Under the pieces are notes generated by a model, which saw only the letters and a program-made list of their open reading frames with translations, searched no databases and was not told the origin of the DNA. Of a stretch of DNA of 64,000 nucleotides, positions 9,171 through 20,393 are shown one piece after another. Origin of the DNA: Mycoplasma marinum (GTDB lineage: Bacteria > Bacillota_I > Bacilli_A > Mycoplasmatales > Metamycoplasmataceae); contig NZ_PSZO01000002.1 in the NCBI RefSeq assembly GCF_004335975.1, positions 27,813 through 91,812 of the forward strand, in the 5' to 3' direction. The first letter of the stretch is position 1; the number at the start of each line of letters is the position of its first letter. Both the position numbers and the translations under genes were made by a program.

Positions 9171-11136
9171 TTAACCTTGTATTCTGCAATTCTTTTCTCA
9201 ATTTGTCCGCTAATTTGTAATTTTTATTTTTTCTTGCATTTATTCATTTTTTATAATTTTTTTTATTCACGTTTGAAATTTTGTCATTTTTAGTAGTTAA
9301 TCCTAGCAATAATAAATTAGCTAGAAGTTCTTTTGAGACTTCCTTTTTTCCACTATTGAACGCCTTCAAATTCCCATTTAATATCTCCATAACTTTTGAA
9401 AATTCTCAATTTGATACATGCGATGAAATTGTTTCATTTTTAATATCGATTTTCTCATTGAGTTGAGCTTGTGAATATGCTTTTAATAATTGCTCGTATT
9501 TTTTAGTTGTAGCATCTATCATTTGAGTACTTAAATTTATTGGTGCTGTTGGGCTAGTAGTTAAAAATAGCAATCTCAATATTGATGGATTATAGTTTTT
9601 AAAGAAATCATCTGCATCCATAACATTACCAAGTGATTTAGACATTTTTGTACCGTCAACATTAATATGTCCTGTATGTTTTCACTCGTTGGTAATTTTT
9701 TTACCTAATAAAGCTTGGAATTGTGCATTTTCATTTTCATGATGAGGAAATATTAAATCTATTCCTCCTCCATGCATATCTAATGTTTTACCACCTGATT
9801 TATATACAAAATATGCACATTCAGTATGCCAACCTGGTCTACCTTTACCTCAAGGAGAGTCAAACAAAACCCCTTCTGTTGTTTTTTTCCATAATGCAAA
9901 ATCCGCAGGATTTCTTTTATCTTTAGAACTTTCCATTCTCATTTCATCTAATTTTCTATTTGAAACAATCCCATAATTATTTTGAGAAGTAACACTAAAA
10001 TAAACATTGCCGTTTACTTCATATGCAACCCCTTTATTTTCCAATTCTTTTATGAAACTAACTATACCTTTTATATTTTTCGTGACAAGTGGCATATTTG
10101 TTGGTTTTTCAACATTGGCCTTTTTCAATAAATCAAGATATACTTTTGTATACCGTTTGGATATTTCGCTTTCCGCGACATTCTCCTCTATAGATTTTTT
10201 AATTATCTTATCATCAATGTCAGTTATATTATGCATAAAATTAACTTTAATACCTCTAGATCTCAAAGATCTAATATAAATATCAAAAGTTATTATAGGT
10301 CTTAAATTACCAATATGAGGAGTGTTGTAAACAGTTGGTCCGCAAACATAAATATTTCTTTCCCTTTTACCACTTTCATCATCATATGTATTAGAAAGTT
10401 TATTATTAATTAATGGAGCAACGATTTTATAAGTTAGACTGATAATCGTAACATTTGAAAGTAATTTAATTGGAGATGTGAATAAATGTCCTACATAAGC
10501 AGCGCCATATGATAAATTTAATGATTGACTATCTGCAAGTGGTGTCATTAATGAGTTATGAATTTCAAGAATAACAGTAAACAAAATGATTGGAGCAACC
10601 ATTTTAAACAGTTTAGGTTTATTAATAAATCTTAAAACAATATGTACTACACCAAGCAATGCAATTCCACCACAAGCAAGAAGTTGTAGCATTCATTTTG
10701 TTTTTATAGGGGATTTAACAGCTGCTAATGTGGACTGTGGAATCATTTGGATACCAATAAATAATCCAACACCACAAATTATTAAAACAAATAGAGTTAC
10801 AAAGAAATGAAAATTAACCGATCTTTCTTTTTTAGCCATTATTAAATAAACTACTCCAGGAACAAAACCTGACATTGCCATAATAAAAGTATAAATAGGG
10901 TGATAATAAGTAGGCATCAATGCAAAGGAAAGTAAATCAGCTATAACTCCAGTTATAGAACCAATTAAAGGACCAAATAAGAATCCAGTAATCTTAATTG
11001 GCAATCCACCAAAAGCCACTTTAAAAGAAGGGAATGTTGTTATTGCAAACAACTTAGAACCAATGATAACAAAAACTACAGAGGCAGCAATCAATATTGA
11101 AACATAAGCGATTTTTTTGTTATTTCATTTTCACAT
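9166..11136 (-). CDS. cysS: Fusion of ECF folate-type S component (FolT) and cysteinyl-tRNA synthetase
   Basis: One continuous 656-codon frame with no stop if TGA is Trp. Residues 1 to about 240 are a six-helix ECF S component of the folate family ([20 protein letters not shown], then ADLLSF). Residues about 248-656 are a full CysRS: zinc ligand and motif [16 protein letters not shown] (HIGH-type, about 262-277), TECAYF and [11 protein letters not shown] for zinc and adenylate, KMSKS at 497-501. The second half charges tRNA-Cys; the first should bind a vitamin and work with an ECF module coded elsewhere. The ATG at 11136 is 6 nt after TATAAT. CysRS could also be made separately from an internal start; no SD-supported one was seen. 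Confidence 0.85.
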
Positions 11137-11142
11137 ATATAA

Positions 11143-11148
11143 ATTATA
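11143..11148 (-). promoter_or_regulatory. -10 box of folT-cysS (leaderless type)
   Basis: TATAAT with 6 nt to the ATG at 11136; the predicted transcription start coincides with the A of the start codon. Confidence 0.6.
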
Positions 11149-11202
11149 AAGAAAATTAAAAAAAAGGTCCAAAATATTGATAATTCTATTTAAATAAGAA
11201 AT

Positions 11203-11229
11203 TAAAAAACACTTATTATAAAAGTGTCT
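11203..11229 (-). terminator. Terminator after rlmH
   Basis: Minus-strand ACACTT-TTATAAT-AAGTGT followed by six T. Confidence 0.75.
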
Positions 11230-11242
11230 TATTTAATATATT

Positions 11243-11677
11243 TTACTTATGATACTTTGAACCTGATTTAATTGAGAAAGCTCTAAATAATTGTTCAACC
11301 AATATAACTCTAAACATTTGGTGTGGAAATGTCATCTTAGAGAATTGTATTTTCTCACTAAACATTTCCTCATCTACACCATATGAACCACCAATAACAA
11401 AAGTTATATTATCAGTTTCTGTAAATTTTGCCGATAGTTCTTCAGAAGAATATTGTTTACCTTGAAGAGAACAAAGAATTACCCTTGAATTCTTAGGGAT
11501 CAATGATTGAATAATCATAGTCTCTTTTTTCTTAACTATATCCGTATTTTTGTCATTAACTGGTCTAACCTCTGAAAGTCTGACGTGTGCATAAAAACCT
11601 AATTTTTTAGCATAATCTTGATATAAAGTTTTATATTCTTTACTTAATGATCCAACAGCTATAATATTAATCTTCAT
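11243..11677 (-). CDS. rlmH: 23S rRNA (pseudouridine1915-N3)-methyltransferase RlmH
   Basis: 144 residues (family about 155). SPOUT-fold signature [13 protein letters not shown] and the end [27 protein letters not shown] are diagnostic. RlmH methylates Psi1915 in helix 69 of 23S rRNA. The ATG overlaps the end of mnmG by 11 bases and a terminator follows, so mnmG-rlmH form a two-gene unit. Confidence 0.94.
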   Translation of the reverse strand: MKINIIAVGSLSKEYKTLYQDYAKKLGFYAHVRLSEVRPVNDKNTDIVKKKETMIIQSLIPKNSRVILCSLQGKQYSSEELSAKFTETDNITFVIGGSYGVDEEMFSEKIQFSKMTFPHQMFRVILVEQLFRAFSIKSGSKYHK

Positions 11678-13508
11678 TTTGCTCCTCTTTTCTGTATCTT
11701 AAATTTAAATGAAACATAAGCATTTGTATATCTGCTGGATTAATTCCGGAAATACGTGATGCTTGACCAATTGTTTCAGGTCTAACGGCGGTAAGTTTTT
11801 GCCTTGCTTCAGTTGCTAAGTTAGCAATTGTTTTATAATCTAAATCCTCTGGTAATTTCAGTTTTTCTAAACGTAACATTTTTTTTGCTTGCGTAATTTG
11901 CTTTTTAATATATCCTTTTAATCTAACCTGAGTTGTCAACTCATAAATATATTTAAAATCAGTAACGTCTGTTGGTTCTACATCAGGTCTTGAAATCACT
12001 TGTAAATATGAAGGCCCATTTGTAATCTCATATTTTTGAGCTAATTCACTATTAGATGAAACATGTGTTTTTGATAATCTCTCAATTTCTTGATCTATCT
12101 CATCATATTTATTAACAATAGATTTATAAGTTTCATCATCAATTAAGCCAACTTGATTACCCAATCCAGAAAGTCTTTTATCAGCATTATCATTTCTTAA
12201 TAATAATCTATATTCAGCTCTTGAAGTGAGCATTCTATAGGGTTCTTTTGTACCTTTAGTTACCAAATCATCAATCAATACACCTAAATAACCAGCATCA
12301 CGTGTAATAACAATTGGTTCCTTATCTTCTAGTTTTAAAGCAGCATTAATACCTGCATATAAACCTTGTCCAGCAGCTTCTTCATAACCTGAAGTTCCAT
12401 TAACTTGCCCGGCAAAATAAAGACCTTGAATATGTTTAGCTTCAAATGAACGTTTAAGTTGAAGTGAGTTTATCGCATCATATTCAATTGCGTAAGCTCA
12501 TTTAACAACTTCTGCATTTTTCATACCAGGAATAGTTCTTAGCATCTTGTCTTGAATATCAATAGGCATCGAAGTTGAAAGTCCATTAACATAAATTCAA
12601 TCACCCTCTTTTGTTTCTGGTTCTAAAAAGATTTGGTGCCTTGGTTTATCTCTAAATCTAATAATTTTATCCTCTATTGAAGGACAATATCTTGGACCAA
12701 CACCATTAATAAGACCTGAATACATTGATGACTTATTAACATTTTTATCAATTAACTTATGTGTTTCTTCATTTGTGTAAGTAATCCAACAATGAATTTG
12801 CTTCTCTAACTTAACACCTGAACGAGAAGAGAAAGTATAATCTGAGATAGGAAGTATTTCTTCATCCACTTCTGAAAAATCAATTGAAGAAGTAAGAACT
12901 CTTGGGGGAGTACCTGTTTTAAGTCTAATTAAATCAAAACCATGTTGTTTTAGAGATTCAGAGAGTTTAGTTGTTGTACGTTGACCATCTGGTCCACCTG
13001 CATCTTTATTTGCACCCCTTAGAATATATGAATCCATATAAGTTCCAGTTGTGATTATTACAACTTTTGCTTCAATTATTTCTCCATCTTCTAATTGAAC
13101 ACCAACCACTTTATTTTCTTTTATAATTAATTCTGAAACCATATCCTCAATAACATCTAAGTTATCCAATTTTTCAGTTTCTTCAAACATCAATTCAGAA
13201 TAAAGATCTTTATCAATTTGAGCTCTTAAGGCTCTAACTGCAGGACCCTTAGATTCATTAAGCATTTTAATTTGAATCATTGCTTTATCAGAAAGTAAAC
13301 CTTGCATTCCACCTAACGCATCAATTTCTCTTGTAATGATACCTTTAGCAGGACCCCCAATTGAAGGATTACACGGCATCATAGCTAATTTAGTTTTATC
13401 TAGTGAAATCAGTGCCGTTTTATGTTGTTTGTTAGCAAGTGCAAATGCAGCTTCCATACCAGCATGTCCACCACCGATTACTATTGCTTCGTATTGTTTT
13501 TTATTCAT
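11667..13508 (-). CDS. mnmG: tRNA uridine-5-carboxymethylaminomethyl modification enzyme MnmG (GidA)
   Basis: 613 residues, typical length. N-terminal FAD site [13 protein letters not shown] (about 9-21), MPCNPSIGG with the conserved Cys, family signature [12 protein letters not shown] near 275, and the C-terminal helical domain [15 protein letters not shown]. With MnmE it modifies U34 of several tRNAs. Two TGA codons read as Trp join the frame. TAAAAT (13518-13523) stands 9 nt before the ATG and there is no SD, so the mRNA is probably leaderless. Confidence 0.96.
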
Positions 13509-13708
13509 AGTGTAAATATTTTACCATGCTTTATAAATAAAGCTATATCATTAAAAAACTTTATCAACAAGCCAATATAAGCATACCCAAAAGAAATTCC
13601 CTTTAGATGAATATATAATTATCTTATTTTTTGTGTAATAAAACTCACCCAACAGATTTATCATTCAATAATATATATAAGTTTATAACTCAATTTTTTT
13701 AAAAATAA

Positions 13709-13959
13709 TTAATTTAAATGACGTTGATTAAAGATATCATTTTTGCTATTTTGGTCTAATAATTTATTAATTTTAATATCAACTTTTTCTGAAATTAAAA
13801 GTATTTATAACAACTAAAAAATAGACAATATATATTGATTATTGCTGATCAATAATACTGCTTCAATCTTGTACTTTTAAACATTTGAAGAAGATTCATT
13901 TCAGTTGCTAAATCAATATTAAGGTAATTAACAATATTCTTCATATTAGATTCATTAAT
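13709..13959 (-). pseudogene. Decayed coding sequence, fragments in two frames
   Basis: The 553-nt gap between mnmG and rbgA contains minus-strand fragments that look coding: 13795-13959 (about 54 codons, including KNIVNYLNIDLATEMNLLQ) and, after a frame change, 13709-13805 (ending SKNDIFNQRHLN and a stop). Codon use resembles genes here, but no start or full frame survives. Family not recognised. The remaining bases (13509-13708, 13960-14061) show only AT-rich sequence. Confidence 0.35.
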
Positions 13960-14061
13960 CTATGAGGAGTCTATTATCTTAGTTTAAATTAAGCATTACT
14001 TTTTGCCATTAAATGGAAAAAATGAATGAAATGCTATTCTCTTGTTAAAAAAACTCACGAA

Positions 14062-14889
14062 CTAGTCGTAAGTTACACCTTTTAGATCTCTTAGGTAATT
14101 AATAAATCACTTTTGAGCCTTTTCAAGGTTTGGTTTATCACCTTGTTTTTTGAATTTTTTAATTTCACAAAGTTTCATAATTTGCGAATAAATTTCAGCA
14201 TCTTCATATGAAGGAACTAATTGAATTGCAACTAGTTTTTGAGGGTAGTATTTTGAAAGTAATCTATACCCAGCATAAACAAGTTCCATCTGAGGAATTA
14301 TATCCGTTTTAATTGAACCAATAATTGCGAGTTTAACACCTGTTAATTCATCATCAAACTTAGGTCATAAAATACCTGGTGTATCTAGTAATTGAATCTT
14401 GCCTGTATTCACTCATTGTTGACCTTTTGTTACACCTGGCATGTTACCAACTTTAGCAGATGGTTTATTAGCTAAAGTGTTGATTAGTGTTGATTTCCCA
14501 GCATTTGGAACTCCAACAACAAATGCCCTTAATCTTGGTTTTAGAATACCTTTTGATTTGTCTTTTTCTCTTTTTGCTTCCAACATTTTTTCAGCTTTTT
14601 CAACAATTTTTTTAGAAGCTGATTTTTGTTTAAGGTTAACAACTATACAATCATCCGTTTCGTTTCTATAGTGTTCTACAATATTTGAAAGTTTGTTTTC
14701 ATCAGCAAAATCTTTTTTAGTAATAACAAATAGTCTGGGTTTTTGAGGTGCAATTTCATCGAATTCTGCATTATATGAAGAAAGTGGGGCTCTTGAGTCT
14801 AAAACAATAATAAATAGATCTGCAAGCGCTTGTTTTTCTTTTATTTGATTTAAGGCCTTAGCCATGTGTCCTGGGAATCATTGAATCAT
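14062..14889 (-). CDS. rbgA: Ribosome biogenesis GTPase RbgA (YlqF)
   Basis: 275 residues with circularly permuted GTPase motifs: IQWFPGHM at the N-terminus, G4 TKKD near 57-60, then G1 GVPNAGKST near 126-134, MPGVTKGQQ and G3 DTPG. RbgA matures the 50S subunit. Start at 14889 gives the family-typical MIQWFPGHMAKA; TATAAT at 14899-14904 is 9 nt upstream with no SD. Monocistronic by spacing. Confidence 0.94.
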
Positions 14890-14910
14890 AATACATTCAT
14901 TATACATAAT

Positions 14911-14937
14911 AAAAAGCTCATTAAACTTTGAGCTTTA
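14911..14937 (-). terminator. Terminator after Pr6Pr-like gene 14946-15782
   Basis: Minus-strand AAAGCTCA-AAGTTTAA-TGAGCTTT followed by TTATT; it overlaps the rbgA promoter region. Confidence 0.7.
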
Positions 14938-14945
14938 ACTTTCAA

Positions 14946-15782
14946 CTATATTTTTTTGTTTTTTTGTTTCCGTATTTTTTTATCCTTATTAGCAATATAA
15001 AATATTATTCATCCAATAATTCCAAGTAATATCGCAATACCAAGTACTGAAACAACAGGTAACCAAATTGGAGCAATGTCAAATGCAAGGAATGGATAAA
15101 TTGCAATACCAAAAGTATAGTTATAACTTGCTTTTGAATTATCACTATAAGTAAAAGTCATTGTTCATTCAGTTCTAGTTGAATAATAAAGAATAATTGC
15201 AATTACCAACCAAATAATTGGATAGATAAAAACAAGGAAGTAGTCTTTTTTACTTAATTTAATATTATCCTTATTTTTTTCGTTGCTTTTTAGACTTTCG
15301 TTTAGGAATACACTAATAGCAATAATAAAAGAGAACAGATGTATTTGGCATGTATCCAATATTTTAAGAGGTGTATGCCAAATAATATCTATTGGTGATA
15401 AAATAGTTCAATAAATTATAAAAGTTGTTGCAATATTTGTCATCACTATAATTTGAAATCTTTTTGCATGTTTATTCTTTCTTGGATCAATTAATTTAAA
15501 CGTTCTTAAAAATAGGTAGATAAAAACAAGTAGATTACTTTGAACAGTAAAGTAAAAAGGAATAGTAGCTTTCGCTCAAGGTTCTCAAAAAGTATAGACT
15601 TGAGCAATACCAGGAATTGTTCCAGGCTTCATCCTTCCACCTGAAGGTCCTGATATTTTATTGTAAGGAATGTACAATGTTGAACAAACGTTATAAATAA
15701 TAAAATAAGCCATTAATAACGATAGAGCGAACAAGGCTATTCTTGTTTTTGTTTGATTGTTTTTGCCTGTTATTTGTTTCAT
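14946..15782 (-). CDS. Pr6Pr-like (FAR-17a/AIG1-like) multi-pass membrane protein
   Basis: 278 residues, about seven hydrophobic segments and a Lys-rich cytoplasmic tail (NKDKKIRKQKNKK). The motif PFYFTVQSNLLVFIYLFLR followed later by a conserved helix after the third segment and IYPIIWLVIAIILYY fits the Pr6Pr family of six-helix proteins, whose function is unknown. It is a paralogue of the next gene (15818-16648) and more distantly of 22566-23792. Own promoter: TATAAT at 15790-15795, 7 nt from ATG, no SD. Confidence 0.7.
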
Positions 15783-15817
15783 ATATAAAATTATAAAATA
15801 AAATAACAATTTTATTG

Positions 15818-16648
15818 TTATTTGCGTTTAATTTTTAAAGAGTTTATTCTTGAATTGGGATTTGATAGTGATATAAATAGTGATCCAAAAGCTAAAAATA
15901 ATAATGTTATACCAATTATTATTGAAATTGTAATATATATTTTCACCTCATCAAAATTCAAAAAGAAGTAAATAGCAACACCGATTTTTCTATGTATAGT
16001 TCCATTTGCATCTTTTGATAAAAATCAAGTATTATCAACAGGATTTTGCATAAGAGTATAAGTATTCGCTTCTCTTGAAGCGTAATAAACAATAATTGCC
16101 ATTACAATTCATAATATTGGATAAATAAGAATATAGAAAATATGTTTTTTATTTAAAATCACTCCATTTTCACCTTTTTTTAATTTATCAATATGATATG
16201 TAATTATCATAAATACAGGTGCAACAAAATGAACTAGTATTGTAACCACTCTTTTAAAAACTCCAGGAAATCCTCCATGTGTTCAAATTGAAGAAAATGG
16301 TGCTAGAACAGTTCAATAAACACACATTGTTATTGTTATATTTACAACGGTAATCAGTTGAAATAATTTATGAGATAATTTTTCCTTAGGTTTTATAATT
16401 CCCAAACCTCTTAATAGTAGAAATATAAATACAATTAGATTTGTTTGGAAAGTAAAATAAAAAATTGAAATTCAACTAACGTGTTCTATTGGGACATGCA
16501 TTTTAGAAATATCGTTATTTTTATAATAACTAAATACAGTCCAATTTAAAGATTGAACTGTATCGCTAATAATACTTAATATTAAAAATACAAAAGAAAA
16601 GGTTGCAAATATTAATATTCCTTTGTTTATTTTTAATTTATCAAACAC
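15818..16648 (-). CDS. Pr6Pr-like membrane protein, paralogue
   Basis: 276 residues with seven hydrophobic segments. Shares with its neighbour FYFTFQTNLIVFIFLLLRGL, a His-containing helix (VHFVAPVFMIITYHI) and IYPILWIVMAIIVYYAS. The only in-frame start is GTG at 16648, immediately after the ffh TAA, so it is translated from the ffh message by coupling. Function unknown; tandem paralogy suggests local duplication. Confidence 0.7.
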
Positions 16649-17998
16649 TTACATACCACCCATTCCACGCATCATAGCTGGATTAAATTGACCATTTTTC
16701 ATTTGTTTTGCCATTTGTTTCATTTGTTTTGCCATTCTTTCAAATTCATTAACAAGTGAATTATATTCTTGCGCAGATCTTCCAGAACCAGCAATTATTC
16801 TTTGTTTACGCTTACCATTTTTAAGCAACTTAGGATTTTTTCTTTCTTTCTTTGTCATTGAAGAAATTAATATCTCATATAGTTTTGATTTTTCGTCAGC
16901 TGCTGCAATTTTTTCTTTTGAAATATCGGCTGCACCAGGGATCATTTTTAAAATTGCCCCTAATTTACCTAGTTTTTTCATTTGTTGCAATTGTTCCATT
17001 AAATCATCAAGATCAAAATGACCATTAGCCATTCTATTAGCCATTCTTGTAGTCTTATCTTCATCAATAACATCTTGTGCTTTTTCGATTAAAGAAAGAA
17101 CATCTCCCATTCCCAATATTCTTTCTGCCATTCTGTCTGGGTGAAATTTATCAAGACCTGACATCTTTTCTGATGTACCAATAAAGACAATTGGAACATT
17201 AAGCATTTTTGTTATTGAAAGAGCTGCACCACCACGAGCATCAGAATCTAACTTAGTGATTATTGATCCAGTTAAATCCAATCTTTCGTTAAATGTTGAA
17301 GCAACATTAATAATATCCTGTCCAGATAAAGCATCCGCTACATAAAAAATCTCCTGAGGTTTTGCAATTTTCTTGATATCTACTAATTCAGTCATTAGTT
17401 CTTCATCGATTGAAAGACGCCCGGCAGTATCAATAATAATTAAATCATTATCATTTTCTTTGGCATATTCCAGTGCATCAGCAACAATCTCTTGAGGTTT
17501 AGATTCAACACCTTTTTCAAAAATGGAAACATCTAATTGGCTTGCTAGAGTTTTAAGTTGCTCAACAGCAGCGGGACGATATACATCAGCCGCAACTAAA
17601 AGAGGGTTTTTAATTTCTTGTTTTTTTCTAAAATGATTAACTAATTTACCAGTTGTTGTTGTTTTACCAGAACCTTGTAGACCAACCATCATAATGATTG
17701 TTGGTTTGCTTTTAAATTTAATTTCTTTTGTTGTTCCACCAAGAATATTTATTAACTCATCCTTAACAATTTTCACAACATTTTGCCCGGGATTTAATTG
17801 CGCAAGAACTGTTTCCGATAAAGCTTTTGCTTTAACCGACTTAATAAATTGCTTAACAACCATTAAATTAACATCAGCTTCTAATAAAGCGAGTCTAATC
17901 TCTCTTGTAACTTCTAAAATATCCTCCTCTTTTAAAGAAGTTTTTGCTTGCATTTTTTTCATTGATTTTTGTAGTCTGTTTCCTAAAATATTTAACAT
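16649..17998 (-). CDS. ffh: Signal recognition particle protein Ffh
   Basis: 449 residues. N domain, then G domain with GLQGSGKTTTTGKL (P-loop near 107), DTAGRLSIDEELM, TKLDSDARGG; the Met-rich M domain ends FNPAMMRGMGGM. Ffh with the 4.5S/scRNA brings membrane proteins to FtsY and SecY. TATAAT (18005-18010) is 6 nt from the ATG and no SD exists: leaderless. The Pr6Pr-like gene follows directly. Confidence 0.97.
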   Translation of the reverse strand: MLNILGNRLQKSMKKMQAKTSLKEEDILEVTREIRLALLEADVNLMVVKQFIKSVKAKALSETVLAQLNPGQNVVKIVKDELINILGGTTKEIKFKSKPTIIMMVGLQGSGKTTTTGKLVNHFRKKQEIKNPLLVAADVYRPAAVEQLKTLASQLDVSIFEKGVESKPQEIVADALEYAKENDNDLIIIDTAGRLSIDEELMTELVDIKKIAKPQEIFYVADALSGQDIINVASTFNERLDLTGSIITKLDSDARGGAALSITKMLNVPIVFIGTSEKMSGLDKFHPDRMAERILGMGDVLSLIEKAQDVIDEDKTTRMANRMANGHFDLDDLMEQLQQMKKLGKLGAILKMIPGAADISKEKIAAADEKSKLYEILISSMTKKERKNPKLLKNGKRKQRIIAGSGRSAQEYNSLVNEFERMAKQMKQMAKQMKNGQFNPAMMRGMGGM

Positions 17999-18004
17999 AT
18001 TTAA

Positions 18005-18010
18005 ATTATA
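18005..18010 (-). promoter_or_regulatory. -10 box of ffh (leaderless type)
   Basis: TATAAT followed by TTAAAT and the ATG at 17998. Confidence 0.6.
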
Positions 18011-18063
18011 AAGAAAAAGTTGTTAAATGAAACATTCTGTAATATTAAAGAATTTAAAGTTTA

Positions 18064-18086
18064 AAAAAATACCCTTAGGGCATTTT
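18064..18086 (-). terminator. Terminator after rplS
   Basis: Minus-strand AATGCCC-TAA-GGGTATT followed by a run of T. Confidence 0.75.
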
Positions 18087-18097
18087 CTGATTTAGTA

Positions 18098-18451
18098 TTA
18101 TTTATTTCTGATTTCTTTAAGTCTTGCTGATTTACCTTTTCTATCTCTCATGTAGTAAAGTTTAGCTCTTCTTACTTTATTTTTACGCTTAACTTCGATT
18201 TTAACTACTAATGGAGAGTGAAGTGGAAATGTTCTTTCAACACCTATTCCATATGACATTTTTCTAACTGTGAATGTTTCTGATGTACCTGTACCATGTT
18301 GTTTGATAACTAAACCTTCAAATAATTGAATTCTTTCTTTGTTACCCTCTTTAATGTGTACGTGAACAACAACGTTGTCACCAGCTCTAAATTTTGGTAA
18401 GTCTTTTTTGATTTGATTTGCTTCTACTGCTGTTAATAATTTATTTCTCAT
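18098..18451 (-). CDS. rplS: 50S ribosomal protein L19
   Basis: 117 residues, usual length. Contains [29 protein letters not shown] and [11 protein letters not shown], both family hallmarks, and the basic end [15 protein letters not shown]19 sits at the 30S-50S interface. AGGAG precedes its ATG, which overlaps trmD by 11 bases. Last gene of rpsP-trmD-rplS, closed by a terminator. Confidence 0.97.
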   Translation of the reverse strand: MRNKLLTAVEANQIKKDLPKFRAGDNVVVHVHIKEGNKERIQLFEGLVIKQHGTGTSETFTVRKMSYGIGVERTFPLHSPLVVKIEVKRKNKVRRAKLYYMRDRKGKSARLKEIRNK

Positions 18452-19112
18452 TATGTTCTCCTTTTAATAAGTCTGGTCTAACTCTTTGAGTTTTTTCCAG
18501 TTGCTTCTCATATCTTCATTTCTCTATTTTTGCATGATTTCCATTCAACAACACTTCTGGAACACCCATCCCCTTATATTCTCTTGGACGAGTATATTGA
18601 GGGTGATCTAATAAGTTTCCTTGAAATGAATCATTTATGTGTGATGCCTCACGAATTACACCAGGTATTAATCTAATAATAGAGTCAGCCATAACCATTG
18701 AAGGAAGTTCCCCTCCAGTTAAAACATAATCCCCAATTGATAATTCCTCATCAACTAGTAATCTCACTCTTTCATCAAAACCTTCGTAATGACCTGCGAT
18801 AAATGTTATTTCATCTAATTTAGACAATTCCAGTGCTTTTTCTTGTGTAAATTTATTACCTTGTGGTGAAAGAAGAATTCTTTTACCCTTAGTTTTTTCC
18901 ATAGCTTTATCAATGGGTTCAACCATTAATAACATACCTTGACCACCGCCATATACAATATCATCTACTTTATTGTGTTTGCCAGTTGCAAATTTTCTAA
19001 AGTCAATAACATTAACATCAACAAGCTCTTTTTCAATAGCTCTTTTAACAATTGATTCTGATTGAAATGGTTCATAGTATCTAGGGAATAGAGTTATAAA
19101 GTTTATTTTCAT
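18441..19112 (-). CDS. trmD: tRNA (guanine37-N1)-methyltransferase TrmD
   Basis: 223 residues. Trefoil-knot SPOUT motifs: [25 protein letters not shown] (about 104-116), [16 protein letters not shown] (about 127-142). TrmD makes m1G37 and prevents frameshifting. A TGA-Trp near the C-terminus joins the last 25 residues. The usual rimM gene between rpsP and trmD is absent here: trmD starts 9 nt after the rpsP stop. Confidence 0.96.
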
Positions 19113-19121
19113 AACGTTTAA

Positions 19122-19385
19122 TTATTTTGCTTGTTTAGATTTAGCAAATTCTTCGTTAACATTTTCTTTTTTAAGCAATGTTTTTACAGTGTCAGTTGGA
19201 ACAGCTCCGTCATTTAATCATTTAAATACTAATTCTTTATCTAATTTTAATTCTTTTGAATGTGGGTTATAGTAACCTACAACTTCGATGAATTTTCCGT
19301 CTCTAGGTGCTCTAGCATCTGCAACTACAATTTTGTAGAATGCATTAAACTTAGAACCTTGACGTTTTAATCTCATTTTTACCAT
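19122..19385 (-). CDS. rpsP: 30S ribosomal protein S16
   Basis: 87 residues: [34 protein letters not shown] is the classical S16 start, with YYNPHS and [16 protein letters not shown] following. Strong AGGAG RBS before the ATG at 19385. First gene of the operon; see the promoter at 19428-19456. Confidence 0.97.
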
Positions 19386-19427
19386 ATGGTTCTCCTTTTA
19401 TTCTTATTTCATTTAATAAGTAATATT

Positions 19428-19456
19428 ATCTTAACATAAAAATAACTAGGTGTCAA
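19428..19456 (-). promoter_or_regulatory. rpsP-trmD-rplS promoter
   Basis: TTGACA (19451-19456), 17-nt spacer, TAAGAT (19428-19433) preceded by TG, the best -35/-10 pair seen in the window. Confidence 0.7.
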
Positions 19457-19567
19457 GCACTTTTGCTTTACAGTTTGTATTTATATTAATTTACTAACGC
19501 TTTGCATGTAAAAGAATAATAAATTTGTTTATCTATATCCATGTTTATTTACAATACTTTTTTTATA

Positions 19568-19627
19568 ATTGAAGTCGTGTTATTTTTTTCACTCTTTAGA
19601 ATTCAAAGACTTCAATATACTTATAAT
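19568..19627 (+). promoter_or_regulatory. Promoter of ABC transporter operon with flanking inverted repeat
   Basis: TATAAT at 19622-19627. ATTGAAGTC (19568-19576) and its exact complement GACTTCAAT (19608-19616) are 31 nt apart, the right arm ending 5 nt before the -10. This looks like an operator pair or a long stem overlapping the promoter. The rest of the 276-nt gap 19386-19661 shows nothing else. Confidence 0.5.
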
Positions 19628-19661
19628 TTAAACAGCAGACAATAGGAAGAGGGATAAAAGT

Positions 19662-20393
19662 ATGATATTAACAATTGAAAATATGAAAAAAGTTTATAAA
19701 ACTCATTTTAGAAGTTTTTTAGCGCTTGATGACATTAATTTTGAAATTGAAGAAGGCCAAATATGAGGTTTATTAGGAAATAATGGTGCTGGAAAAACAA
19801 CACTAATTAAATCAATAATAGGTGGACTAAATTTTGAAGGAACTATCTTAATTGATGGGCACAAGAACAATACTAGCCATGCAAAAGAAATAATTTCTTA
19901 TATCCCAGAAAAGGCTACATTTCCACTTGGGTATAATGTCAAACAATATTTAATGGAAGTGGCCTTGCTTTCTAAGTTAGATAAAAAAATAGCAATTAAG
20001 AGAATTGAACATTATTTAGAATACTTAGAGATAAAAGATTTGATTAAGAAGAAACCTAGAAAGCTTTCTTCAGGGCAACAAAAGAAGGTTATCTTAATAC
20101 AAGCTTTACTTTCTAATCCTAAATTAATAATAATGGATGAACCAGTTGCAAACCTAGATCCAGAAACAAGATATAAATACTTCAAGATGTTGAAAAAAAT
20201 AAATAAAGATTATTCCATATCTATCCTGATTTCATCTCATATCTTGGCTGAGTTGGATAACTTTGTTGATGGTGTGATAATTCTTAAAAAAGGTAAGCTC
20301 ATAACTCAAAAACTTATTAAAAAAGAACAAAGAATTTCTGAATTATATAACAAGGAATTAGGTATCAAGGAGGTGAATTTAACATATGAGTAA
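19662..20393 (+). CDS. ABC transporter ATP-binding protein
   Basis: 243 residues. Walker A LLGNNGAGKTT (about 38-48), signature KLSSGQQKKV, Walker B LIIMDEPVANLD and the H-loop ISSHIL are complete. The layout resembles ATPases of ABC-2-type exporters. RBS GGAAGAGGG lies before the ATG. The stop overlaps the start of the next gene, its membrane partner, by eight bases. Confidence 0.93.

Noticed and set aside
10692..10695. TGA in the folT-cysS frame as a true stop separating two genes
   Set aside because: TGA codes Trp throughout the window, and the S-component domain continues past this point.
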